Assembly (NCBI GenBank): GCA_027886175.1
Contig: JAJNNQ010000013.1
Location: 4,421,501 to 4,485,500 of the forward strand
Direction: 5' to 3'
Length of the DNA stretch: 64,000 bases
Origin: Phylloscopus collybita
Lineage: Eukaryota > Chordata > Aves > Passeriformes > Phylloscopidae
Below the pieces are notes generated by a model. The model did not search any database. It was not told the DNA's origin and saw nothing but the letters and a program-made list of their open reading frames with translations. Shown here piece by piece: positions 48,351 through 61,700 of the stretch (the stretch's first letter is position 1; the number at the start of each line of letters is the position of its first letter). The position numbers were made by a program, and so were the translations under genes.

Positions 48351-49650
48351 AAATGACTTGTGTACATCAGCCTTGTTCCTAATATTAACTGTACCTAAGG
48401 AATGAAACGATTTTAAGAAAAAGTTGCAAACTCTGTGAAAAAACACTAAATCTCTTTTAAACTATCTGGCCTTCCTTTGTTTAATGTTTTCTTTCTGTCT
48501 TCTATCCCCTCTCACTTTTTTCATGTATCAGCAAAAGAAGTGTAAAGCTGAGATGGAGCCTGGAGATTGCCCCTTGCATTGCTACAACTTTCCTCTGAAG
48601 GAGAGTTGTCTTGAGATTTCCACAGTTAATCTTCTGGTTATATATATCTGTCTGCTCTCTGAACTTAATACTGAATGAACTGAGAAAGAGCTCAAAAAAT
48701 CAGGAGCTTTGTCTGTTATGACCAGCAATAATAATCTGACCTGAAAATCATCCAGTTCTTCTTCATTACACCCTTGATCCCACCTAGGCTTCCTTCCATG
48801 GTCTCTACTTTGAATCCTGCCTCCTTACTGGAGAAGAATGGCAGATGCAGCTTGGCCAGCACCACCAGATCCTAATGGAACTCTGGGTTATGTGAGCAAC
48901 TTGGTTGTGGAAACATCAGACTGAGAAACCAAAGGAACAATAGAGTTCCATGTGCTAGTGGGGATTGTGTCACAGTTGGGAGGGTATATATCTGCACTCT
49001 GGTCTCTGTGCATACCTAAGAAATAAGACTGCTTGAGACTGGACTGTAGAGCTGCCTATTGAGAAGTGCCAGCTGGTTAAAAATGCCCTTTTCTCAATAT
49101 ATTCTCAGTGACCATTTTTTTTTGTCACTTCTGGGAATATATTTTCAGCATATTTCTCCTAGGATGAATATACTTGATTTTGAAACAACACATTATTATA
49201 ACCAACTTATTTTGCTAAAAATGGCTTTTTTTGAAGTTCCTGCTCCTGTGAAAAGTCAACTTTTTAAGGTGGCCTAATTGGCCTCCTGTCACACTAGATT
49301 TTACTTTAGGACCTCTAATTTGGCATTTGGGGGTTCATTTGGATTGTCACTTGTCAAAATGAGAGACAAATGAGGCCTTTGAGTCTATTCCAATTTTAAT
49401 TTTTATATAAGTGCCTCAAAAGCCTGTAGCAATCCAACTCCCATCTCAGCTTCTCTACTCAACAAAATATTTCTAACATTATATGTACCTACTTATCAGC
49501 TAGCTATATGTTGTGAAATCAGGCATAGCTGAACTGGTTTTGCAAGGTAAATAATTGCTGTATCAGAATCTTAACTCTGTAAGGCATTGTATGGTGATAA
49601 AAAAAAAAGACAGTTAAAAAATTTATATAGATTTCCATTTAAAATGCCTC
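48351..49650. other. Unique DNA, no gene recognised
   Basis: No coding exon is recognised. Near 48990-49030 a GGTATATATCTG TATA-like word is followed about 35 bp later by AAATAAGACTGC. This might be a scrap of LTR promoter but is too short to assign. Confidence 0.45.
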
Positions 49651-49685
49651 ACGAGAGGTCTTGGCAGCTTCTGTCAGCCTCTCGT
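49651..49685. repeat. Short two-stem hairpin
   Basis: ACGAGAGG pairs with CCTCTCGT (8 bp). Inside that, TGGCAG pairs with CTGTCA (one G-T pair) around a 3-base loop. It is too short for a typical microRNA precursor. Confidence 0.7.
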
Positions 49686-51809
49686 AGCAACAGCAGTGAA
49701 AGAGAGCATTTGGCTCTAACAACAATATGATCTCATTACATAGGACAGCAATATAGAGCGCAGAGACAAAACATTCTGTGCTAATTTTAGGTTCCACTTG
49801 AATCTGTGACATGTATTTAAAATTGTCTTCACAGCATCCTCATTTGGGTTGAATCTCTTGAGCACATCTGCTTTGAACAGGTCCTCAGTGAACAGCATTA
49901 CTTCTTGGTGCTGCTCTAGCTTCCTGTTTGCTAGTGGAAGGCTTTTACATTTATTTCCGTATGCACTTTTCTTGTGCAGATTTTTGCATCAGTGTCTCAC
50001 CGAGCAGAGTTTTGTCTGAAACCTGTATGTGAGAAGCCACATGTTCGAGCTGCCAGCGTTCAGATGGCATTTCATGTTAACTTACCTTTGGTGTTTTAAT
50101 CCTTTGTGTTAAAAAAAATGTCACTAGGAATCTGCAAGAAGTACCCCTTAAACTGTTACTGGTTTATATTAGTAATTTGATTTTATCCTTTTTTATCATC
50201 TTAAGTCACCTCTAGACAATCTGTACACAGTCATGAAGTTATCTTAACTCTGTGGCATATTTTGTGTTAGTACTGGCTGGAAATCCTGGGACAACATACC
50301 CAAAGCTGATCTAGCACCCACGTGTTACTCCAACAGCTCAAAGAACTTGAAGTCGACTGATTTTCCTGGCTGGGGATTCCCCAGGCACAGGGAAATCTGC
50401 AGCTGGTGCTGTCCCTGCATAGCTGGCTTTCTCCATGAGCACAGTGCTGCAGCTGCTCAAAAGGACCAGCCCCCAGCCTGAGCACCAGAGCTGCTCTGAC
50501 ACCCACTCAAGCACAAAGTTGTGCTTTTTGGAGTCTGCTCCAATCCTAAAGGTACTGGAAGCCCCGCTTCAAAAATCAGAAAAGGGGAAAAAAACCCCTC
50601 CCTCCACAAGTTTTTGACTGCAGTGATCCACAGGTGGTTTGGATTACTGGAGTATAATATGAACTGTTGGAGTTCTATATGAAATATCTCCCTCTCATGC
50701 TCTACTGCATAAGCCCAACATAAAAGCTTAGGACTTAGGATGTTAGGCACATAAATCCCACCGAATTTTAGTGGATTTTAGGGTATTATTTGGTCTCTCT
50801 TGAAAAATTAATTCTAAATCTGTGCAGGATTAGAGGAAACTCCCACTGTGAACAAAACTTTTTCCCAATAATGCACACCTTTCCCTGAAGCTTCTAGCCA
50901 CTGTTACAGTGTTCAAAATATCACTTCATGCCTGAGGAGTCTGGCAAAAATCTTTTAAAGTTCCCCTTAGTACAGTAGGCTGCAGACTGGTCTAATTTGC
51001 AGCAGCAATTTCTACTGCCCCATGAAACTTTGGATTTGCCTTTCATTTAAGTTAATAGAATTTATATAACTATATTAAGAGTTGCTTGAGGCAAAGAATA
51101 TATTAGATAAAAGGCTACAACAGAGGGTTTTCCTTTTTTATTTTTTTTAATAGTGAATTAGGTGGTTTCTGGTGTTGTTTTAATTGAAATTCCTTAAAAT
51201 GTATGTTTTTCTGAAAAAGTGAACTTCCCTTCTGTTTGTGAGAGCCTTTCAGTCTTTAAAAATCCTAGGAGTTACGATAGCATCTTAGGCAATATTGTCA
51301 ATATTTCTTCATTCTAAGGCTCTGTTACCCCACTCAAAATGACTGTCCTGCCCTGCAGTCTGCCTTTGGGCTCCTGAAACTGTGTTTGGGCTGCCCTATC
51401 TTTGGCTTTCAAAACAGGCAGTTCACAGGTAGTTTTGAGTATTGTAAAAGTAGTTGGCAGGCATCTCTCAGGGGCAGAAGATTTCTGTTTGAGACAGTAT
51501 TTCAGTTTTACGTTGTTATTAGCTGTCAGCTATCAGCTTGCAGCTCTTGCCCTGCTCCTCTCCTAGCTGGGCTAGCTGCATTCCCATCTCCCAGAGGAGG
51601 AATCTCCTGGTGCTGTTTGGCTTCCACATTATTTACACTGAAACATCCTTGTAGGAATGGAAAGAAGCAAAGGTCGTGTTAACAGCCCCATGTTAAAGGT
51701 CAGCAATGCCATGGTAACAGTGGAAATCCATCCAGCTGCCTGCAGAAAAGTTGAACCCCTCACGAAGAGGAAACAACCCAAATAAACAGGGAGACAGATA
51801 AAGAGCAGT
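49686..51809. other. Unique DNA, no gene recognised
   Basis: No gene or mobile element is recognised. Confidence 0.5.
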
Positions 51810-52260
51810 ATCTTCGCCCCGAGCCACGCGTCGAGTGGAGACGTCACGTTTGTGAGCTCGCTGGGTATTTCCTACACCTAACTTTGAACTGCTTAGCTCA
51901 AAATAAAAGCCATAGCAACAATTTCGAAAAATAAGGTATTTCCTACGCCTGACTTTGAACTGCTTAGCTCAAAATGAAAGCCACAGCAATAATTTCGAAA
52001 AATAAGCGCCTTGTAAACGTTCTGCTTCTCAACCTGAGGCTTTCTTTTTACTGCGAGCGTGTAAGGCAGCCAAGTGTAGTTTAGTATCCTTCCTGTGCCT
52101 TCGAGTGTGACTTTTATGGGTGACGTTATGTTTATGGGTCTTTGTTCATCCTCAGCCTCGTGTACCCCACTGCTGCTTCCTCTGAGGCTTTGCCGCCACA
52201 CTGCAGGGTGTTAATTTCCTGTTTTGAGTCTGTCACAGACGAATTCAGAGCCTCGATTAA
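51810..52260. promoter_or_regulatory. CpG-richer patch with CRE-like words (speculative)
   Basis: CpG dinucleotides cluster here: CGCCCCGAGCCACGCGTCG, GACGTCACG, TTTCGAAAAAT twice, AACGTTC, GCGAGCGTG, TGACGTTATG and GCCGCC. Most of the window is CpG-poor. GACGTCAC and TGACGTTA resemble cAMP-response-element words. This could be an unmethylated regulatory element or a young inserted sequence. No transcription start or exon can be shown. Confidence 0.3.
51864..52005. repeat. 71-bp tandem duplication (two diverged copies)
   Basis: Copy one (51864-51934) and copy two (51935-52005) both run GGTATTTCCTAC, CTTTGAACTGCTTAGCTC, AAAA(T)AAAGCCA and AATTTCGAAAAATAAG. About six substitutions separate them. 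They are mostly transitions, including a CpG/CpA difference. Confidence 0.93.
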
Positions 52261-55200
52261 AACACAACACACAGATACATGCTGCTGACAAAGGCACTAA
52301 TAAAACTCTAAAGTTTAAAGGTGGCCCTGGTGTTTCCTCACTGAGCAGCATGAGGACCTTTCACCTCTTGGAGACATGCTGTTTGCAAGGGTTTCTTTCC
52401 TTTTTAATTAGGCCTTGCCTGAATGGCTCTTAGCAAACTGTTCTAGCATTTGGTGTGTTTGGTTTATGGACGTATTGACTATAAAAGATGCACAGCTTAC
52501 TTGAGCTTTTCTTTCAAAGAAAAAAACAAACCAACCCAAACCTCAACAAACCCCAAACAAGACTTATCAAACTTACAGGAACTGCAAAGAGGGGAAAAAA
52601 ACCAAACCAAACCAAACCAAACCAAAATAAGAAAATAAGAGGCTTAAGCAGAAAGTGTGTTGATTAGGGTGATGGGTCCAGTATGTGGGTCCCTGCAAGA
52701 CACATGCATGGGCATCTGTGTTTCCTGACCTCTTGTCTTACTCACTGAGCAGAAGGGGTGGGAATAAAAAGCCAGCTTTTTCTTGCTTTAGTGAAAATCC
52801 TTCCTTTTGCACTCACATTCACAAGTGGAAGACTTACAAATGTCAGCACTTAGGCATGAATTTTTAGAAGGTTTTGCCTCACTTGTTTAGCAGTGCCTCA
52901 GCACAACTATTTTAGACTATGCTGTAGAGCCACAGATCTAACAAGAAAAGAACTTTTCCTATTAGCCAGTACATGGGGTTTTTTTTTCTGTTCTTTAGTG
53001 TGATGTGTTGTTCCTAGCACCACTGTAAAAGCCCTTCCCCCCTGCATAAATTGTGCACACGTGTTGACAAGACTGCATTTTAAACTTGGATTTGTTCTAA
53101 TGGAGGCTTTTTCTACAGTGTTGGGGCCATTGTTTTTCTGTTTCCAGTAAAATATTACTTATTTCTGTATCCTAATTAATTTTAACCTTTACAAGTATAT
53201 TTGAAGCTGAAGTTTCTTACCTAGTCATTCTGATGCATGACTGCTAGTTTGCATGTCTGCTAGAGCTACTCAGAAACCCAAATACCTCATTGCTTTCCTT
53301 ATAATCAAGAGGGAAATTCTGGAGTTTCCCTAGCAGTCTTAGAGATCCCTCTTGCAATATACCTGATGTTCAACTAAACTTAGGTTAATCATTTATGGAG
53401 AATAAATTTTGTAGCCAGATCTCTTGCAGATATGGTTGTGCCATCTCCCTCATATTAAAGGAAATACCAGCTCTGCATAGCCTTGTGATGGCTTCTATGC
53501 AACAGAAATGGCATTTAAAGTCTTGTAGCATCTGCCTCTGACCATCTCTCAGTGGCTGTCTTTAAGATTTCCATGGCTGCTTTCTTCCACTGTCCTGTGT
53601 TGGAGCTGACCTGAATGACTTCTCACCTCTCCTGTCTACTCCACTCCAGTGGTGCCCTGTGCTCACACCCAACTTCTTCCCTGCAAAATCAAGTCCCCAT
53701 GTGGCTGCAGGGATAACAGCAGGCCTGTTGCATGGAGAGGGCACCTGGAGGGGTAAGCCTCACTCGTGCTGAAGATGTTCTGTGTCACCCTGTGTGCTTT
53801 CTGCTGGTATTGGATGGACAAAGTCAGCTTCAAACCTCACATTTCCTCTGCTTTTCTGCTGCAATATTTCCTCTAGCTCAGGTTCATACCCTTTTACTCT
53901 GCCTGTGGGCTCCTGGACCATCTGTGTGTGCTGTGTTGGAGTAGAAGGAGGAAGCTGCAGCTGCAACTTAACAACTCCCCATGATCTGCCCAGTGAGGCC
54001 TTGCTTAGGTGGGGGAGCAGGAAAGGTGGTCTGGGTCACACCCTCAGTGGCTCGGGAAGTGACACTGTGTGCCTATAAGGACACTTTGCCAGGCCCTGTG
54101 GGGCAAGCCCAAACAAATTTTTGTTTTAAAGCAGTGTCCTGCAGCAAGCAAACTGCTGCAGGCTTTTGTGTGGATCTTATCTAATCTTTTTGAGCTGCTT
54201 TATTTCATTTTCTCCTTCCTTTACTTTTCTATCAGTTGTGGTTTGTCTCCAAGATTTTATCTTCATCTTTGTCCAGCTTGCTTTTCTCTTTCAGGGCTGT
54301 TTCCACATGTCTCCATATAGCTTGTGCTATTCCATCTAAATCCTCACCAAGGAGGGAGAAGAAAACCCAGCCCAGAATATTACTAAGAGCTGTTGTGGTG
54401 TGTGTTTTTTTCTGCAAACTGTTGTTGTCCTAGGCTGTTGTTTCTGTGTTGCCTATTTAGATGTCAGTGTGGACAATCCATGCATAGGAAGCCATTCTTG
54501 CAAAAGGTGAATATGTCAGACTTCCTCATAATAGGTGGATTTTTTTGGGCAACAAATGTGATTATTACTTCCATGTAAAGGAACTGGTATATTTCTTAGT
54601 ACAGACTATGCTCTGTATGTTCAACAAAAAAGGGAGCTAAAACCACACTACTACTTAGAGGGCTTCAGGCTTCATTGTTGAAACAAGCTGGAAAATTCGA
54701 ATTCCAACTAAGAAAATTTTGGCTTACAAGTAAGCCAAGTAAGCCTAAAGCTTTGCTTGTGTGCAGACAAAACTTTTAAGCTACTGGTCCTTTATTTAAA
54801 AAAAAACACTGCAAAAGATGGCATAATCAGATATGTAGGTATTCCCTTTGTGCTGACAGTATACCTAAGATGCAAAGGGATGTGATGACTCTCTGCTCCT
54901 AAGGTGTAGCTGTAAAGGGTAGGGAATGAAAAACTACTACAAAGTTTTCAGCTAAGTTACAGCATTCATAAGGCATTCTTAACTCTCCCTGAGGTTGGGT
55001 TCAGTGCATTTTAAAATATTCTCATATCTTTAAAGAAGTCAATTTCAGACTGTGTCATAGTTACTTGCTATGGCTAAGTTGACCTGAGGATTGGTAGGAG
55101 AATTAAGCTGTATGTCTTCTGAGGCAGCAGTTCTTTGTTTGACTCTGCACTATATAAACATCAATATGGGTGGCAGCCCATAAGTGAGGCCTAGGCACAC

Positions 55201-58200
55201 TGCTATGTATGTATGATACAAGTGTTAGATGAGTGCTCTGCACTGTTCAGTCTTTTTCTGTTCCGAAATGGTGCATTCTTCATTGGTCATGCCTTCAAGG
55301 ATTCATCTGTGGGGAATTGTACTTCGTAGTGATAAGCTCTTTTATTTTATTTTTTTTTTTATTTTTTTAAAAGCTGGATGTCAACAGTCTGATAGCAGCC
55401 ATTATATAGCTGGGATGAGCTGTGCAAGAATGAGAAATGTGATTCATGTTTTAAATGAGTTAAATGTGATGTTTTCCATATGCAGGATATATATCCTTCT
55501 CTCTGAGTAAGACACGGATCTCATGCAAGTCATGGGTTCTATGTTTTTTACAAAACATCTGGGAGTTCTGACCTTTCCAGGCTTGTGGCACATGAGTGAG
55601 AGCACTGGTGTGCTCACAAACTGCAGAACAGACTTCACAGAGAATAGCAGAGTAAATCCTGGAATGCATGAGAAAGGCTAATGGAGCTGGAGGCCAGTGG
55701 CAACACGGGGTGACACAAAGGGCCAGGCCAATTTCCCAAGGCATTGAGTTGTTTTAGCTAGTCCAACTGCAAAGGAGGCGTTGTCAGGGTTTCTCAATAT
55801 TCTGAGTTATGCAGCTGTTGTTCCTAAAGTAATTCAAGTTCAAGAATGGTATGAAAGCAAAGCACTGGGCTGTTCCAAACCATTTAATATTAAAGTCATA
55901 CCTAGCACGAGCTGTGTCTTCAGTGCATGCACTACTGCCTAATCCAGGAAACAGACCTGTGAGTGCTGGCTCTCAGTGGGAGGGACACAGAATGAGGCAG
56001 CATCATCATAGTGAGACATTAGCAAATTCCACAAGTGTCAGAGGTGTTTATCTGGTCTGACCCTGTTTTAACTTGGATTATTCCCTTGCTTGTCTCCTGG
56101 CTGCTCAGGGCTGCATTTTTCCTCTTGCTATCTGACAGTGCACACATTCTTTCTCTTTAATGTCTTCCCTTATTACAAAAAATAGTTACAAAATACAAAA
56201 ACTTATTACAAGTTTTTCTTTGTTAAAGCTCTCTCAAACTTAGTTCACTTCTGTTTTTGCTCTCCCCTCACTTCTTTGTAATCAAGCTCAACCACCTCTT
56301 TCACAGCCACTCCTCATGCTTCTATTTGTAGCATTTTACCTGTTCCTGTATCTGGTTGTCATGATTGCCTACTAAATTATTTCCTCATATTGTCCTCTCC
56401 CCTCCTCCACCCCCTTCTTCCCCCCACCCTGAAGCCTACGGTATTGGCCTTTTGAAGGGAAACTGCTACCATTCTTCCAGTTTAAAAAGAATGAATGGAG
56501 AAAAACCACTCTAAACAACCCAAATGTCTTGAGACGGCATCTCCCTCAGATCTGCAGCAAACCCCCTGGTAGCACAAAGTGTCTTTTATAGTGTATAGAA
56601 AAAGTTGCTGACTGCTAAATGCTTCAGACTGGATCACAGCTCCATCACAGTTGCATTAAGATGGTCACAGTCCTCACCTGCTGTGTCTGCAATAAGTTAG
56701 ATGGCAGAGAGTGTCATTCTGAGAAGAATGGTTTCGGTGTGTCTATCAAAGTGTGGTTAAGGTGCTGGAGATGTAGCACAACTGCAGAGTATTTTCACTT
56801 GCATGCTACAAGAATGTTTTTTCAATTTATTTGCACCTTGCAAGTTGAATTTAACAAAAATTCCATCATTCATTTTTTTGTTGTTGTTACTGAAGTCCAA
56901 GTAGGTGATGCAATATAAGAACCTAGTGCCAGGAAAATCACTGAATTTATGGAATAAATCTGTTGAGCTGTAGGCTTCTGAGGGTCATCAAGCTTGATCA
57001 TGAGCAGGCTGAAGAAGGGCTGTAACTGCCTTTCTAGAAGTCAAAGACAGACCCAAAATGATTTGATTGTTATAAGAGGCTGTGATATGAAAGAGGTTGC
57101 AAACTTACATGCTGTGGACCTTCAGATTGGTGAAAACCATATAGTTGCTGAGGATGCTTGTATAGCCCAATAAAAATCTTGCCAATATTGCTATGACAGG
57201 AGTCACTAGATGGCAATATTACCTGTACTCTTACAAATCCAAGTGTATGGGCATTGTCCAGCCCTTGGAAAAGGTGTGCCTTGTTCTGTAGAGGTTTTCT
57301 GTAGTGGGAGCTCAGGCCAACCATAGGGGCTTTCCAACCCTTTCTGAATGGGGAGATGACTTGAATGCTGGCAACTGCACACAGAGTGTCCAACAAGCCA
57401 ATCTCATAGTGCACCCACCAATTCCTTTTCACATAACTGTGCCAGAAGCACAGAGTGATTTAGTGTGTATCTATCCTACTGAGCTGTACCTGCTGCCAGC
57501 AGGGGAGGTGTAGTGGGGGCAGATGGCAGGCAGCAGCCAACTGGAGGTGTTTCTGTAGCCCCATTCACCTCAATCTGCTAGCAAATGTGAGTTAAGACCC
57601 CTTTTAATCTTTTGACTGGAGGCTGTACTGCCAGAGCTTCACATCTGCTACTACTCAGAGAAGCTGAGAGTATCCCTCTTCATTCAGGGCTTGGCAGGTT
57701 TTGCACATGGTTCTGATTTTGTGTGAAGTTGATTTTAGGTATGTGCCATAGAGGTTGTGCTAATCTACCAAAAAAATTGTAGGATTTCAATTCAGGATTC
57801 TAGTACCTCTGTGAAAAGTATGGTTAAGAGTATTGCTCTAGATTTAGCTGCTTGCAGTTGATTGAGAAACTGGCTAGGTAAGGTATGTGATATTAATAAC
57901 TGTGGGTGCTGGACTTGGCTCATTTTGTTGAAGTTTCCTTGTTAGAAATCTGCAGCTGTGTTTTAGTAAAAGTTGGCTTCTTTTATAAATTCTAATTTTC
58001 ATTGACAAATTTATGCCTAGTTCACACAGGTTATCTGGAAATCACAGAATTTTCAAAGTATGCGAAAAGTCTACCTTTCTGCCCTTTTTGCTGCAGATGT
58101 TGTTTCTATTATTTACTGTTTTGACTAAAAAATTTCATTGAAAAAGTCTTAGGGGGACTCCAACTCAGAAAAGTCCCAATGCAGTTAATTATTTCTTCTT

Positions 58201-58730
58201 AATTTACATGTGAATGCAAAATAACAAGTAATAACATCATTGCTACAATGAAGAGTTTATTTGCTACAATAAATTATTTGGGGTAGATTAGTAGTTTCCC
58301 TTCTCTCCATATTGTTCAGAGTTTCCCACTGTGATGAGGACATTGTACTTTTTGTTCTTGCAGCCACATATCCTATCAGGAAAGCCCATCCCAGGCTCAC
58401 CTGTGGGACATCCTTTTCTCAACTCTATAGTCAGTAGAGTAAGTCTGAGAAACATTACTTTTGCCTTACCTGCATATTACTTTCTATTTGTGAACTAATT
58501 CTTGAAGAAAATTCAAAAGCCTATTGTAAGCAGCACACCCTTCAAATGGGAAATAATGTTAGGAACAGCTTCATCTTGCAAATAAACAATAGAAAATACA
58601 TTTATTTCCCCTCCCTCTCACCCCACTAAGGAGAAAATAACTCACACAATCCCTTTGGAGGTCATTGCATTTTCTCTTACCATCCTGAAAATAAAAGAGA
58701 CTCGTGGGATATGAGCTATTGAGCAGTAGT
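52261..58730. other. Unique DNA, no gene recognised
   Basis: No exon, RNA gene or mobile element is recognised. It holds an A/C-rich tract (52517-52560), an AACCA microsatellite and a long pyrimidine-rich stretch at about 56130-56450. A GC-richer patch at 53560-54120 has short open frames on both strands but no recognisable protein. Confidence 0.5.
52597..52627. repeat. (AACCA)n microsatellite
   Basis: Five to six tandem AACCA units follow an A-rich run. Confidence 0.9.
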
Positions 58731-58759
58731 ATAGATTGGTAGCTGTGCTACCAACCTAT
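58731..58759. repeat. Short hairpin, 13-bp arms
   Basis: ATAGATTGGTAGC and GCTACCAACCTAT are inverted copies with one mismatch around a TGT loop. Confidence 0.75.
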
Positions 58760-61700
58760 CCTCCCCCCATCAGTCCCATAACACCCTATGTTGGTGCTCA
58801 TCTCTCTGGATGGATTTCATACATAGACATTTAGGTATAACACCTTACAGGATTCAATGTAATATTCTACTAGTAAAGATTCATCAAAGCAGGACTACAG
58901 CTGACGGAGAAGGCATCTGTATATCAATTGGAACTATTTCTCTAGCAAGTAGTAACACAAAAAAAAGAGGGGAAATCTGGTAAATCTTTCTTCTGAAGTG
59001 CTGAACACTCACTTGAAATACTAAAATTACATTCACTAGCAGCAGCACCTATATGGGCTGCTTGCCCTGTACTTCCTAAGCTGCTGAATCCAAGCGGTGT
59101 TACTGAAAGCCCAGGCTGAAAACTTCCAGGCCAGCTTGCTTTGCAGAGCACCAGGGTTTTTTCCTGACTCTTATTTGCCCTTGGTGAGGGCCTCTGGTGA
59201 GCAGTAGTGCTGCTGCTCCTCATATCAAGTGAGGAAATTGAAATGTACTTGAATTAGAAACAGATGACTGGAATTTAGAGATGAGTTAAAACTCCTATAA
59301 GCAAAGGGCAAGAGTGATAGAATTAGTCTGTCTTGAGACTAGTTTGCTTGTGTTACATATTAGAGTTCTTTCTTATAGCTTTAAAAAGTAACCAAAGAGA
59401 CATGAAAGCAGTGCAGATCCAAACAGAGCTCTTGGATTTGAGCTCTAAGTCCACTCTTAGATCCAAAATGTCCCCAGGCAAAATCCCAGTGCCTGATTCT
59501 CTGCTGCTCCAGACCTTTCAGATTTCAGTGGAATCAGTAAGACGGTTTTAAACTGAGTTGGGAAGTAATAGATGACATTGGAATGACTTCCCCTCTGCCT
59601 GCTGAAAATTTGGCTAGGCCCCTTGATTAATAATGGGAAAATTAAAATATGGAATCTGTCTCCTTAATTTTGTACAAATTTGAGTCACTATTTAATCTAT
59701 AGGTCTTGCATCCCTCTGTTTTGCAAGCTTGAATTTGATGATGAACTTTGTTTCTGCACTGATCACTTAGCTATCAGCGTCCTTAAAGGGTATGAAAATG
59801 AGACCTTCCAGGGAGGAAAGTGGTCCCTTTTACTTTTTGGATGCTTTGTCCAGCGCTGGCTGTGCTCCAGGAGGGTGGTGATGTTGACATCATGTTGCAC
59901 TGATGTGTTGGTTGATGTAACGCTGCCGAATGACTCGCAGAGCCTTGGTTTTCCAAAGGCACACAGCAACTGAAAACAAAAAAGTGAAACAAATCCAGTA
60001 ACAGATTAGTTCAGATGCTCAAGACAAACGAGGCTTTCTGTACGTAACGCGTGGTTCTCGCCTTGTCCTTCAGAGCCCTTAGCTGTTAGCTGAGACTCTC
60101 TGTGCTTTAAGTACTGTGAATGGGTGCACTAAAGCCTCTGATCAAATGAACACAGAACTGCAGATAATTAATTCCTGTTACAGCTGCAGGAGTTGAAGAA
60201 TAACTTGTGCCAAAGTACAGCAGAAGGACAGAACAGTTTTATTGCTGCAAACAGCAGAATGTTTGGCACGTTCGTGCTGCCTGTCTCAGAAAAGCCTAGG
60301 TGAAAGGGGAAACGCTGGCTCTAGTGCCACAGGCTCATCTTGTTTGGCCAAGGTCAGTCTAAGGTAGTGGAGAGAGCTCTGACCTCAGAAGTGGTTATGA
60401 TGGAAGCAGTCAAATTGTTGCACGTGCAAGATGTGAGATTGTCAGAGGATTTTGAAAAAAATCATGAGGACTTGTGAGTGTATTTTCAGGACCAGAACTT
60501 TTTTGGCTGCACAGTGATCTGTGCAGAGGACCCTCATCTGGAGATCCATGGTCATCTATAATTGTAATGGATTATTGGAGCTAATAATATAAAATTATTC
60601 AAGTATTTTTTTTTCCCAGAAATATGATTTTGTTGAATTTCCTGTGTTCCATAGGAACATAAAGGTCATAACCATTTTTTTTTTTTTCTTTTTTTCCCCT
60701 GGGGAAGATGTATTCCTTTCCATCCTTTGAGATATCTTAATTTAGACCTTAAAATGCTAGAGAGTATTTTAAATGCCTTACCATTTTAATGTACAATACA
60801 TGCATTTAGCAGTGTAATCTATTTCAACGGCTGTAAGTTAATCTTATTTAGACCTTTCTAGAAAGTTTCAAACTCTAGCCTGTCACTTGGGATGTCTTGC
60901 TTCTCTGCTTATGAACCAAATTCTGATTTCTGACCAGCCTTCCATATAACAAAGGACTGTAGAGCATCCAGTCTGCTGCTTTTGATGTTTTTTGCTCTAG
61001 GAGGGTTGTGTGTCTGTGTGGGGGGGAACAAAAGAAAAGCTGCTTTTCCCATTAAAGGTATAGGTTGTTTTTTGGCAGCGAGTTTAAAGCTGGCTGGCAC
61101 TAACGCAGAGTGCACAGTCACAGTATGAACCTGCCCAGAGAAGAGGTGTTTGGCTGGGTGTTGTGCAGCCCTCTTCAGTGGGGTGGCTTGTTTTTCTGCC
61201 TTTCTCTCTGCTTTCCGCCCCATTCAGCCGCAGGAGCTGCCAGGTTATCCTGACCCAAGTGCAGCTCAGACTCCCTGTTGGTGAAGGCTGGGGGGTCACT
61301 GTGTTTTTCCTTTCTTTTGCTCTGTGCCCAGACTGGCGTGCCAGGCAGCTGGTGTGGCCTGACACAGCTGAACTCGCACTGCCCCCTCTTTAGGAAATGC
61401 TTGAGGCATTGTCAGCCTTAGGACAGATTTAAGTGTCTGTTGCGCTAATTAAGTTGTGCGAAGGAAAAACGCTGAAGATCTGCATTTCTGGCTGTTATGA
61501 GTTTTCCAAGTAATTGCTAATGTTTGACATGCAGGAACTGCCAGTTTTTGAATTGCTGTTTTGTTATTGTTAAATTATAGTAAGAAATTACTTTGTCTCC
61601 ATAACATTCTCTAAAATTGAAAGTACAATTAACAAAAAATCAAATTTTCCAGTTTGTTGCAAAGGAGCATCTGCAAAAATACTCTGGGGGACATGATGAT

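Noticed and set aside
53560..54180. GC-richer patch with several overlapping open frames
   Set aside because: Frames are open on both strands, as expected from composition, with no recognisable protein or repeat family.
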